NCBI RefSeq assembly: GCF_001613545.1
Contig: NZ_BDCO01000003.1
Coordinates: 372,001-436,000 of the forward strand
Reading direction: 5' to 3'
Length of the DNA: 64,000 nt
Origin: Terrimicrobium sacchariphilum
GTDB lineage: Bacteria > Verrucomicrobiota > Verrucomicrobiia > Chthoniobacterales > Terrimicrobiaceae
Shown: one piece after another, positions 52,723-60,624 of the stretch
Layout: every line of letters starts with the position of its first letter
How positions within the stretch are numbered: position 1 is the first letter of the stretch
Made by a program: the position numbers and the translations under genes
The notes under the pieces: model-generated
What the model saw: the letters and a program-made list of their open reading frames with translations, nothing else
Database searches by the model: none
Told to the model about the DNA's origin: nothing

Positions 52723-53889
52723 ATGAGTATGACTGGTTTGTATTGCTCGGCTTGCGGATTGGATCACGACATGGGGGTGCCGCAGAATCTCTGCACCTCC
52801 TGCGGCAAGCCGTTGTTTGCTCGTTATGATTTGAAGGAAGCGGCCCGTACGCTCACTCCGCAGTCGCTCACCACGCGTGGCAAGTCCCTCTGGCGGTACC
52901 GCGAGGTGCTGCCCGTGCGCAAGGATGAGGATATCGTCACGCTTGGCGAAGGCTGGACTCCCATGCTTCACGTGCCGCGCCTCGGCGCGAAGCTCGGGAT
53001 GGAGCGCCTTTACATCAAGGACGAATCACAGAATCCCACGCAGAGTTTCAAGGCTCGTGGCATGACCGGCGCGGTCTCGATGGCCAAGCAGTATGGCCTC
53101 AAGAAACTCGCCGTTCCCTCCGCCGGCAATGCCGCTGGTGCACTGGCCGCCTATGCCGCGCGAGCCGGGATCGAGGCCCACATCTTCATGCCGGCGGACA
53201 CGCCGCAGGCAAACATCATCGAGTGCCGCGAGACCGGCGCGCATGTCACGCTCATCAACGGCCTCATCACCGATTGCGGTATGGAGGTCGCCAAGCGCAA
53301 GGCCGCCGAAGGGTGGTTCGATGTGTCCACGCTCAAGGAACCTTTTCGCGTCGAGGGCAAAAAGACACTCGGGTATGAACTCGCCGAACAGCTAGACTGG
53401 AAGCTGCCCGACGCCGTGCTCTATCCCACGGGCGGGGGCACCGGTCTCATCGGCATGTGGAAGGCTTTTGACGAAATGCAGCAGATGGGATGGATCGGCT
53501 CCGAGCGTCCGCGCCTTTATACCATCCAGGCCTCCGGCTGCGCGCCGATCGTGCGGGCCTTTGAGGAGGGCAAGCGTTTCGCAGACGAATTCCCCAACGC
53601 GGCGACAAAGGCCTCTGGACTGCGCGTCCCGAAGGCCATCGGAGATTTCCTCATGCTCGACGCTCTGAGGGCATCGGGTGGCGGAGTGGTTGCCGTACCC
53701 GATGAAGAAATGATTCAGGCCGTGCGCGAACTCGGCTCGGCCGAGGGCATCTTCGCCGCCCCGGAGGGAGCCGCCTGCTATGCGGCGCTCAAGCATCTGC
53801 GCGCTCAAAATGTGATCCGGGCTGACGAACAGGCCGTGATCTTCAATACCGGAGCCGGGGTGAAATACCTCGAGTGCTTCCATGACTGA
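52723..53889 (+). CDS. thrC: Threonine-synthase-like PLP-dependent enzyme
   Basis: This 388-aa fold-type II PLP enzyme has an N-terminal zinc ribbon (CSACG...CTSCGK), LGEGWTPMLHVPRLG and PTQSFKARGMTGAVSMAKQYG with the PLP lysine, AVPSAGNAAGALAAYAARAGI, LYPTGGGTGLIGMWKAF and AVIFNTGAGVKYLECF. Threonine synthases usually read S-F-K-D-R-G; here it is S-F-K-A-R-G, as in threonine dehydratases and other deaminases, so substrate specificity is uncertain. It sits inside an operon with a peptidase, amino-acid symporter and S51-type protein, and overlaps the symporter by 8 nt. Confidence 0.82.
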   Translation: MSMTGLYCSACGLDHDMGVPQNLCTSCGKPLFARYDLKEAARTLTPQSLTTRGKSLWRYREVLPVRKDEDIVTLGEGWTPMLHVPRLGAKLGMERLYIKDESQNPTQSFKARGMTGAVSMAKQYGLKKLAVPSAGNAAGALAAYAARAGIEAHIFMPADTPQANIIECRETGAHVTLINGLITDCGMEVAKRKAAEGWFDVSTLKEPFRVEGKKTLGYELAEQLDWKLPDAVLYPTGGGTGLIGMWKAFDEMQQMGWIGSERPRLYTIQASGCAPIVRAFEEGKRFADEFPNAATKASGLRVPKAIGDFLMLDALRASGGGVVAVPDEEMIQAVRELGSAEGIFAAPEGAACYAALKHLRAQNVIRADEQAVIFNTGAGVKYLECFHD

Positions 53890-55177
53890 TGCGGAATTGA
53901 CAATTCCCTCCGCGCGCAGCTGGCGTATGCCTTCACTGAGCGTGCAGATCTTCATTGGTCTGATCCTGGGCGGAGTCTTCGGCTGGGCTTTCCCCGCCAT
54001 CGCCCTCCACGGGGAATTGCTCAAGGACATCTTTCTCAACCTGATCAAGATGATGGTGGGGCCTCTGGTCTTTGCCAGCATCGTCCAGGGTATCGCCGGC
54101 GGCGGCGATCTCAAGCGCGTCGGCCGCATCGGACTCAAGTCCATTATTTATTTCGAGGTCATCACGACCATCGCGCTTCTGGTCGGATTGGTCTTCGCCA
54201 ATGTCATTCGCCCCGGCCAGCACGTCGCTCTTCACGCCACGGCCGCCGTTTCCGGTGTGCCGGCGGGCAAGCCCCAGACTGTCGCCGAGATGGTCCTGCA
54301 TGCTGTTCCCACGAGCGTTTTTGATGCGCTGGCTCGCGGTGACGTGCTGCAGATCGTGACGTTTTCAGTGATTTTCGCCATCGCGCTGTCCCTCGCGGGC
54401 AAGGCAGGCGAGCCGATCCTGAAATTTACCGAGGGCCTCACGCAGGTGATGTTTAAATTCGCCGGGCTGGTGATGCTCTTCGCCCCTCTTGGCGTGGCGG
54501 GAGCCATGGCTTTCACCATAGCGAAAAATGGCACCGGCATCCTCCTCAGTCTCGGCGCGCTGGTCGGGACGGTCTATCTTGCATTTATCGCATTCCTCGC
54601 GCTGGTGCTGGGTTCGGTCATGCTGATCTTTCGCATCCCGGTGATGCCTTTTCTCCGTGCGGTAAAGGAGCCGTGCCTCGTCGCCTTTGGTACGACGAAT
54701 AGCGAATCCGCACTGCCCAAGGCGTTTCAGGCCATGGAGCGGTTTGGCGTGCCCAAGGGCATCGTAGGTTTTGTCCTCCCTACGGGATACACCTTCAACC
54801 TTGATGGCGCGGCGGTGTATCTCACGGTCGCCATCCTCTTCATCTCGCAGGCCGCGGCGAATGTCACTGGCGTCACGCTGACATGGTGGCAGCAGATTCT
54901 CATGGTGCTTACGCTCATGGTCACCTCCAAGGGCGTCGCCGCCGTGCCTCGCGCCGCCATCGTCGTCCTTGTCGCAGCCCTGCACACCTTTGGCCTTCCT
55001 CTGGAGGGCGCGGCGCTTCTCATCGGTATCGATGCCATCCTCGACATGGGGCGCTCCGCCGTGAATGTCTTCGGCAACTGCCTCGCCAGTGTCGTGGTCG
55101 CCAAATGGGAGGGCGAGTTTGATCAGGACCAGGCCCTCTCAGCCTACGGTCCGCAACCTTTATTCAAGTCCACATGA
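53882..55177 (+). CDS. Dicarboxylate/amino acid:cation symporter (DAACS)
   Basis: This 431-aa membrane protein matches the GltP/DctA family. The motifs are FLNLIKMMVGPLVFASIVQGIAGGGDLKRVGRIGLK, LVAFGTTNSESALPKAFQAMERFGVPKGIVGFVLPTGYTFNLDGAAVYL (hairpin 1 and TM7, with the family's S-x-S-A-L-P and N-x-D-G patterns) and RAAIVVLVAALHTFGLPLEGAALLIGIDAILDMGRSAVNVFGNCLASVVVAKWEG. It co-transports aspartate, glutamate or C4-dicarboxylates with cations. It is translationally coupled to genes on both sides (8 and 4 nt overlaps). Confidence 0.92.
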   Translation: MTDAELTIPSARSWRMPSLSVQIFIGLILGGVFGWAFPAIALHGELLKDIFLNLIKMMVGPLVFASIVQGIAGGGDLKRVGRIGLKSIIYFEVITTIALLVGLVFANVIRPGQHVALHATAAVSGVPAGKPQTVAEMVLHAVPTSVFDALARGDVLQIVTFSVIFAIALSLAGKAGEPILKFTEGLTQVMFKFAGLVMLFAPLGVAGAMAFTIAKNGTGILLSLGALVGTVYLAFIAFLALVLGSVMLIFRIPVMPFLRAVKEPCLVAFGTTNSESALPKAFQAMERFGVPKGIVGFVLPTGYTFNLDGAAVYLTVAILFISQAAANVTGVTLTWWQQILMVLTLMVTSKGVAAVPRAAIVVLVAALHTFGLPLEGAALLIGIDAILDMGRSAVNVFGNCLASVVVAKWEGEFDQDQALSAYGPQPLFKST

Positions 55178-56724
55178 GAAACCTCATCGCCAGTATTCTG
55201 TTCATCTCCTCCGCCAGTGTATTCGCTGCCGCCACAGACACGGCAACTCCTGTGACCGGCCCCACCGCCGGAACGCTCCTCGTCGTCGGAGGAGGGGATA
55301 AAACCAGCATCTGGCCCACCTTTCTCGACCTCGCGGGGGGCAAGGACGCGCCTATCGTCGTCATCACCACGGCCAGCCCGAAGAATGGCGCGGATAACAA
55401 AGACTTCCAGGAACTTCAGGCACTCGGAGCCACTCATCTCACACTTTTGCACACCGACGATCGCACAAAGGCAAATTCCAACGAGTTTACCGCGCCCCTC
55501 CGTGAGGCAAAGGCAGTCTGGATTACCGGCGGTCGCCAGTGGAGGCTGGTGGATTCCTATCTGAATACAAAAACGGAGAAGGAAATCTTCAACCTCCTTG
55601 ATCGCGGTGGCGTCGTGGGAGGCAGCTCTGCGGGCGCATCCATTCAGGCGTCGTACCTTTTGCGCGGAGCCCGCTCCGGTAACAGCGTTCTCATGGCTGC
55701 GGGGTACGAGGAGGGTTTCGGGTTTCTCAAGAACACCGCAGTCGACCAGCACGTGAACACTCGTGGCCGGGCTGAGGACATGCTGCAGGTCCTCGAGGCT
55801 CATCCCAATCTCCTGGGCATCGGCCTCGATGAATCAACCGGCATCATTGTGCGCAAGGATCGCGCCGATGTGATCGGCGCAGGATACGCTCATTTTACCG
55901 CCCGGGAGGTGGGCAAGGACCGGTCCTTCGAGTTGCAATCCGGCGGTGCGTTCGATCTCGGCAGCCGCCATCCCATTGATCTCGTCTCGGAGCAGGCGGG
56001 CGACCAGGGGACCACGGCGAAAGATCCCGGCACCGTGAGGGTGGCGATCTATGCCGATGAGGGCAGCCCGAAAGCCCCGGATTTGATCGAGGGGTGCCTC
56101 GGGACGTTGCCGGAAAAGTTTCACCTCGAGCGCGTGACTGCCGACCAAATCCGTCAGGGAGTGTTGTCCAATTTTGATGTGATCGCCCAAGGCGGAGGCC
56201 GGGCGTCGCTCCAGGCGGAGGCTCTAGGCGATGATGGCAAGGAGAAGATCCGCGAGTTTCTTCGCAAGGGCGGGGGTTATGTCGGTATTTGTGCCGGCGC
56301 CTATCTCGCCGCGTCGGACCGTCCGTATTATCTCCGTATTGTAAATGCCCGCGTGGTGGACCGGGAGCACTGGGCGCGTGGAGGAGGTGACGTGCAGATC
56401 CGCTTTACTGACGAGGGCAAAACCGAACTGCGTCAGGAAACACCCGTCGTGCAGATCCGCTACAACCAGGGTCCCTTGCTGGCCAGGGATTCTCAAGCCG
56501 ATCTGCCATCCTATACGGAACTGGCCGTTTACGAGACGGAAATTGCAAAAAAAGGTGCGCCTGAAGGGGTTATGAAAGGGACGTCAGCGATGATCAGCGC
56601 GCCATTCGGGAACGGAAGGGTGTTTCTGAGCAGCCCTCACCCGGAGCGGACACCGGGTCTGGAAAGCATTTTGCAGTCGGCTGTGCTCTGGGTCGCAAAA
56701 AGGGACACGCCAGCTAATCCGTAG
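55174..56724 (+). CDS. Cyanophycinase-like S51 domain fused to BPL_N amidotransferase-like domain
   Basis: This 516-aa protein has a signal peptide (MRNLIASILFISSASVFAAA) and two glutamine-amidotransferase-like domains. The first (about 30-280) is cyanophycinase/S51-like: GTLLVVGGGDKTSIWPTFLDLAGG, AVWITGGRQWRLVDSYL and VVGGSSAGASIQASYLLRG with the Ser nucleophile. The second (about 290-510) reads VRVAIYADEGSPKAPDL, FDVIAQGGGRASLQAEAL and REFLRKGGGYVGICAGAYLAAS with a Cys nucleophile, as in biotin-protein-ligase N-like domains. Cyanophycinases release dipeptides from multi-Arg-poly-Asp. The fusion and its export are unusual. It overlaps the symporter by 4 nt. Confidence 0.85.
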   Translation: MRNLIASILFISSASVFAAATDTATPVTGPTAGTLLVVGGGDKTSIWPTFLDLAGGKDAPIVVITTASPKNGADNKDFQELQALGATHLTLLHTDDRTKANSNEFTAPLREAKAVWITGGRQWRLVDSYLNTKTEKEIFNLLDRGGVVGGSSAGASIQASYLLRGARSGNSVLMAAGYEEGFGFLKNTAVDQHVNTRGRAEDMLQVLEAHPNLLGIGLDESTGIIVRKDRADVIGAGYAHFTAREVGKDRSFELQSGGAFDLGSRHPIDLVSEQAGDQGTTAKDPGTVRVAIYADEGSPKAPDLIEGCLGTLPEKFHLERVTADQIRQGVLSNFDVIAQGGGRASLQAEALGDDGKEKIREFLRKGGGYVGICAGAYLAASDRPYYLRIVNARVVDREHWARGGGDVQIRFTDEGKTELRQETPVVQIRYNQGPLLARDSQADLPSYTELAVYETEIAKKGAPEGVMKGTSAMISAPFGNGRVFLSSPHPERTPGLESILQSAVLWVAKRDTPANP

Positions 56725-56728
56725 AAAT

Positions 56729-56747
56729 ATCAGGGAGCCTTCCTGAT
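56729..56747 (+). other. Hairpin just past the S51-fusion stop codon
   Basis: ATCAGGGA-GCC-TTCCTGAT forms an 8-bp stem with one G-T wobble and a three-nucleotide loop, 5 nt after the stop. It is followed by GACAAAAAAAGG, not a U-run, so it is not a standard terminator; it may stabilise the mRNA end or separate the operon from the cassette. Confidence 0.4.
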
Positions 56748-56773
56748 GACAAAAAAAGGACTGGAATTTAATA

Positions 56774-56790
56774 ACGATCTAATTGATCGT
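56774..56790. promoter_or_regulatory. Inverted repeat upstream of the PEP-CTERM gene
   Basis: ACGATC-TAATT-GATCGT is a perfect 6+6 palindrome 29 nt before the PEP-CTERM start. It lies in an A/T-rich patch unlike its surroundings. An ATG at 56799 opens a 7-codon frame whose TGA overlaps the gene's ATG (AATGA), which may couple translation. A regulator binding site for the cassette is a reasonable inference. Confidence 0.4.
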
Positions 56791-56818
56791 GATTAACAAT
56801 GAGGGAAAAAAGACCAAA

Positions 56819-58663
56819 ATGACACACACGCTGCCAAACGCCTCCCGAGGGAAAAAGGGAGGATATCTCACCCGGCTCCTGGCCATTGCCGCCATAGCCG
56901 GAGGATCAACCGGATCACTCAAAGCCGCCAACTACACCTGGGATGGCGGTACAGGGAATATTGCATGGAGCAGTACGGACAACTGGGTCAACAACAGCAT
57001 CACCTTCGACGCGAATTCGATAATCTATTTTTCTGCGCCAGGAACAATCTACAACACTGTGCAGATCGACAAGCTCAAGACCGTAGGCGCTCTGGTTTTC
57101 GGAACCGAAACGAGTGGCAGTGGAGGTGTTTCCATAATCGGAAACAACAACGCTATAACCATCTCTACCGTGCTCGGTTCCAGTCTTGGTCTGACCGGCG
57201 ATCTGGCTTCCGCCAATATTGGCTTATGGGTGCAGTCGGGAGCTGGAGTCAATGGTTTGTACGCCAACAATACTTCCTCCAACACGGCTTCAAAAAATCA
57301 GGTGGGTGTACCCGTCATGATCGCGACGGCGAATACCACGTTCGTCAATGAATCAGGCAGCGATTTTTGTCTCGACGCGCGACTTCGTGGAACCACTGGT
57401 GGTTCATTGATTCTGAATAAGGGTTCGTGGGTTATCGACTATTCCGATTTCAATTCGGGAAACGGCACCAGTCAGATGAATGGAGGTCTAACTATTGAAG
57501 ATGCCAAACTGACGCTGAACGTTGCTGGGGGAACGCATGGAACGAATTCCACCAGCCCACTGGGCGAAGGAGCGTTGAATCTTGGACTCGCAGGCTCAAG
57601 TAAAGATGCTGTCTTTATATTTACCTCTCTGGAGCGAGCATCCGGCTCAGACAGCAATCGCCTCACTCCTTCCTCTAAAAATCTGGTCAATGTTGCCGAT
57701 GGAACCGGCAAGCGCGTGATTCAAAACGGCAGCGCCGTGAAGAAGGAATTGTATTCGGCCCTCACCATTGAGGGGTCCGCTACATTGACTTTGGACAATA
57801 ACAACATCGATGGAGCAGTTATTGAAATTAGTGCCGATGGCTCAGGAGTTGGCAACCCTGACCTCGACACCAAGACTGGAGTCCGCGGGACCGGGAATCT
57901 TTACCTCACGGGTGGTGGAACCTTCTACACCAAGGCCGGGGTGGTGATTGCTGGAAACGGTGTCCGCAACAGCTTCACCGGCCAAACAACAGTGCATCAG
58001 GGAACGCTGCAATTTATCGAGAGCGGCGGATTTCAAAAATCCTCCGTCATTCAGGTCGACAAGCAGGGCATCCTGGATGTCAGCCAGGCGGCGGGGGGAG
58101 CGTACACCGTGGGGGATGGCACCTACCTGAGTGGATCGGAGACGCAGACCTTGTCCGGCACCGGCCACGTCGTAGGGACGTTGCTGCTCGGAACCCAGTC
58201 CGTCCTGCGCGCAGGCGGCACGGATGCCGGCAGTTACCGGGCGGCACTCTCATTTGATAGTGATCTGTCGCTGGGGCCATTAACTGTCGCAGATTTGTCA
58301 GGTGTCTATTATGGAGCAGTAGATACGGCTGCTGTCCTTTCCTATGCTGGCGAACTGCGGGTGACCCTGGCGCAGGGATTTTATGCAGACGGTATTTACG
58401 ATCTATTCGGATTTGGCACGGAGGCTGGAGACTTTACGGCAATCACGGTGTATTCTGGCGCTACGCTGCTGGGAAGCCTCTCGCAGGGCGTTGGCGAGTT
58501 TGCCACGCTGTGGACCGGATCCATTGCCGGGCAGGACTATTCGTTTGACCAACTGAGTGGCGATCTTGCCGTGAGTGCGATTCCCGAGCCGCATACGATG
58601 GTGCTGCTTGGGTTGGCCGCATTCCTGCTTATTGCTAACAAGCGCCGGTTCCTCCGGCTTTAA
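56819..58663 (+). CDS. PEP-CTERM surface protein with autotransporter-type beta-helix repeats
   Basis: This 614-aa protein has a long signal region (RLLAIAAIAGGSTGSLKA). It then has a YTWDGGTGNIAWSSTDNWV start and repeated Gly/Asn/Thr-rich beta-strand units (for example GTGNLYLTGGGTFYT, SFTGQTTVHQGTLQFIESG) of the autotransporter-associated beta strand type. The C-terminus is a PEP-CTERM sorting signal: IPEPHTMVLLGLAAFLLIANKRRFLRL, with Pro-Glu-Pro, a hydrophobic helix and a basic tail. PEP-CTERM proteins are processed by exosortase, which is not in the window. Third positions are less G/C-rich than its neighbours. It directly precedes the pseudopilin cassette. Confidence 0.87.
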   Translation: MTHTLPNASRGKKGGYLTRLLAIAAIAGGSTGSLKAANYTWDGGTGNIAWSSTDNWVNNSITFDANSIIYFSAPGTIYNTVQIDKLKTVGALVFGTETSGSGGVSIIGNNNAITISTVLGSSLGLTGDLASANIGLWVQSGAGVNGLYANNTSSNTASKNQVGVPVMIATANTTFVNESGSDFCLDARLRGTTGGSLILNKGSWVIDYSDFNSGNGTSQMNGGLTIEDAKLTLNVAGGTHGTNSTSPLGEGALNLGLAGSSKDAVFIFTSLERASGSDSNRLTPSSKNLVNVADGTGKRVIQNGSAVKKELYSALTIEGSATLTLDNNNIDGAVIEISADGSGVGNPDLDTKTGVRGTGNLYLTGGGTFYTKAGVVIAGNGVRNSFTGQTTVHQGTLQFIESGGFQKSSVIQVDKQGILDVSQAAGGAYTVGDGTYLSGSETQTLSGTGHVVGTLLLGTQSVLRAGGTDAGSYRAALSFDSDLSLGPLTVADLSGVYYGAVDTAAVLSYAGELRVTLAQGFYADGIYDLFGFGTEAGDFTAITVYSGATLLGSLSQGVGEFATLWTGSIAGQDYSFDQLSGDLAVSAIPEPHTMVLLGLAAFLLIANKRRFLRL

Positions 58664-58674
58664 GAATCGTTAGG

Positions 58675-59232
58675 ATGCTGCTGCCTGATCCAAACCGAAA
58701 CACGTCACACGTCCGCCCGCTCATGGGCGGGCGTGAGGCTGGTTTTTCTCTCGTGGAGGCATGCATCGCGATCGGTCTCGTGGCGTTTTGCCTCGTGGCG
58801 CTGCTGGGCTTGTTTCAGATCGGCCTCACCCAGGAGCGTCAGGCCGTCGATCAAGTGCAGGCGGCGCATATTCTCGCGGCGGTATCCGATGAATTTCGCG
58901 GTCTGGGTCGGCTTCCCGACGGCTCCACCAGTACGCTGACTAGGGGCGCGCGGTTCGGGTTGCAGCTTCCAGCGTCTGGGGCGGGCGTCTCTCAGCCGTC
59001 CAGCTCGATCCGGGTCGACGAACAGGGTGAAGTAGCGACATCCGGGCAGACGTATGTCGTGCATTACTGGATCACGCCCCCGACATCCGCCCAGGGCATC
59101 TACGCCCCGTATCGTCTCAAGGCCCTCGTCGCCTGGCCGGGGAGTGCGAGCATCACTGGAAGCGCGGACTCGCCGGTCCTCAAAAACGCCCGAGGTTTCG
59201 TGGAGACAACCCTGGAGTTCAATCGTGGATAA
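58675..59232 (+). CDS. Verru_Chthon cassette protein B (pseudopilin)
   Basis: This 185-aa protein has a type IV prepilin-like N-terminus: GREAGFSLVEACIAIGLVAFCLVALLGLFQIGL, with Gly-|-Phe cleavage and the conserved +5 Glu, followed by a soluble domain (RQAVDQVQAAHILAAVSDEFRGLGRLPDG, TYVVHYWITPPTSAQG). The length, placement and order match cassette protein B. It begins 12 nt after the PEP-CTERM stop and overlaps the next gene by 8 nt. The function of the cassette is unknown; a minor-pseudopilin role is inferred from the signal. Confidence 0.85.
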   Translation: MLLPDPNRNTSHVRPLMGGREAGFSLVEACIAIGLVAFCLVALLGLFQIGLTQERQAVDQVQAAHILAAVSDEFRGLGRLPDGSTSTLTRGARFGLQLPASGAGVSQPSSSIRVDEQGEVATSGQTYVVHYWITPPTSAQGIYAPYRLKALVAWPGSASITGSADSPVLKNARGFVETTLEFNRG

Positions 59233-60022
59233 ACCCCGTTCCAACGGAGCCTTCACGCTTGTCGAGCTTCTCGCGGCCACTGCTGTATTTATCCTCCTCA
59301 TGGGCTTGCTCATGCAGGTGCTCGGGTCGGTGAGCAGCACCAGCGACCTTTCCCAGCGGCGACTGGAGGTTCTTCGGCAGGCGATCACGGCATTGCAGCG
59401 GGTAGAGTTTGATCTTCGCGAGACCATTCATACCGGAGGCTCCGGGATTTTCGTCAACAAGGGAGGATCAGGAAATATCAACGATGAGTTGTATTTCTTT
59501 GCTCCTGTTTCCGGGAGCACGAGTCCGGCCGCTCCCCGTAAGCTCTCGCTCGTGAAGTATGGTGTTTCGTCGCCCGCGACCGACCAGCCTTCCTTTGGCC
59601 AGTGGCCGGAGATGCCTTCCCTATCGCGTACGGTGCGCCCATTTGGATGGGGGGATGATGTCGGCAAGCTCTTGCCCTTGTCGGATACCGCCGCCTCGAC
59701 CGCCATCGCAGCGGGCGACACGCAGCAGATTTCCCCCAGTATTATCAGGTATGAGATTTGCTTCCAGCAATGGAACGGCACGATCTCAAGCCAGCCGCCG
59801 TCAGATTGGGCCAGCGTTCGCGCCCTGATCATCGGCGTGGTGGCGATCGACAGAAAGGCAGCGTCACGGTTGACGCAGGGAGAGAGGGATTCCCTGGCAT
59901 CGCAGTTTGCGAAGCCAGGCGCCAATGATCGCCCTTCGGCAAAGTGGAACGGTGTCATAGCGAACCTCCCCCAGAGCGTTCGGGAAGGAATCCGCATCTA
60001 TGAACAAACCATATCTATCTAA
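59225..60022 (+). CDS. Verru_Chthon cassette protein C (pseudopilin)
   Basis: This 265-aa protein starts at a GTG overlapping the previous stop. The N-terminus RSNGAFTLVELLAATAVFILLMGLLMQVLGS is a prepilin signal, but the residue before the Phe is Ala rather than the usual Gly. The soluble part has LRQAITALQRVEFDLRETIH, IRYEICFQQWNG, and RALIIGVVAIDRKAASRLTQ. It fits cassette protein C by order and length, and resembles GspJ/PilW-like minor pilins in layout. It overlaps gene D by 23 nt. Confidence 0.85.
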   Translation: MDKPRSNGAFTLVELLAATAVFILLMGLLMQVLGSVSSTSDLSQRRLEVLRQAITALQRVEFDLRETIHTGGSGIFVNKGGSGNINDELYFFAPVSGSTSPAAPRKLSLVKYGVSSPATDQPSFGQWPEMPSLSRTVRPFGWGDDVGKLLPLSDTAASTAIAAGDTQQISPSIIRYEICFQQWNGTISSQPPSDWASVRALIIGVVAIDRKAASRLTQGERDSLASQFAKPGANDRPSAKWNGVIANLPQSVREGIRIYEQTISI

Positions 60023-60623
60023 ACGTTCCGCCTTTTCCGTGGTGGAGTTGCTCACGGTGGTTTCGCTCATCTCAGTGCTCACCGTCATGGTGACCCCTGC
60101 GGTGTCCTCGATCATGGGGGCGACAGGTACCACGCGTGCTGTGAACGATGTATCCACCGTGATGGAGCACGCCCGCCAGTCGGCCATGAAGCTCAGCACG
60201 TGGGTGTGGGTCGGCGTGGCCGACGTCACCGCATTCAATAACGGATCGCCTCAGATTTGCGTGGTCGAGTTGGCCAGTAAAGATGGGTCCTCAGACCTCT
60301 CGGCGGACAATCTCATGCCGCTCCGCCGCAATCTGAACGTTCAGGGGGTTCGGTTCTCCTCCGAGCCAGACCCGAATGCCACCGTCATAGGCGACTCCAC
60401 TCCGGCCTCGACCCTTGACTGGCCTGTAGTCACGACCAGCGGGCGGCGGAGTGTGGATTTTGCGAAATACGTGATTGGCTTCTCGCCCAAGGGTGAGGCG
60501 CTGCTGGGCGGCGATGTGTCTCCGGCCTGGATCAAGGTTCCCTTTGTCGCACATAACAACAGCTCCGATCTCAAATCCGTGCTGGTGTCTGGTCCGTCCG
60601 GGCAGGTTGTCGTCGTTCACTAG
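60000..60623 (+). CDS. Verru_Chthon cassette protein D (pseudopilin)
   Basis: This 207-aa protein has the prepilin-like signal KRSAFSVVELLTVVSLISVLTVMVTPAVSS, again with Ala before the Phe and the conserved Glu. It has the long N-terminal helix with RAVNDVSTVMEHARQSAMKLSTWVWVGVADV, as in GspH/FimT-type minor pilins. The position and size fit cassette protein D. It starts inside the end of gene C, and its stop is one nucleotide before the ATG of gene A. Confidence 0.85.
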   Translation: MNKPYLSKRSAFSVVELLTVVSLISVLTVMVTPAVSSIMGATGTTRAVNDVSTVMEHARQSAMKLSTWVWVGVADVTAFNNGSPQICVVELASKDGSSDLSADNLMPLRRNLNVQGVRFSSEPDPNATVIGDSTPASTLDWPVVTTSGRRSVDFAKYVIGFSPKGEALLGGDVSPAWIKVPFVAHNNSSDLKSVLVSGPSGQVVVVH

Positions 60624-60624
60624 G

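Noticed and set aside
58558-58663. Sortase (LPxTG) anchoring for the cassette's surface protein
   Set aside because: The C-terminus is P-E-P plus a helix and RR-containing tail, the PEP-CTERM type; there is no LPxTG motif.
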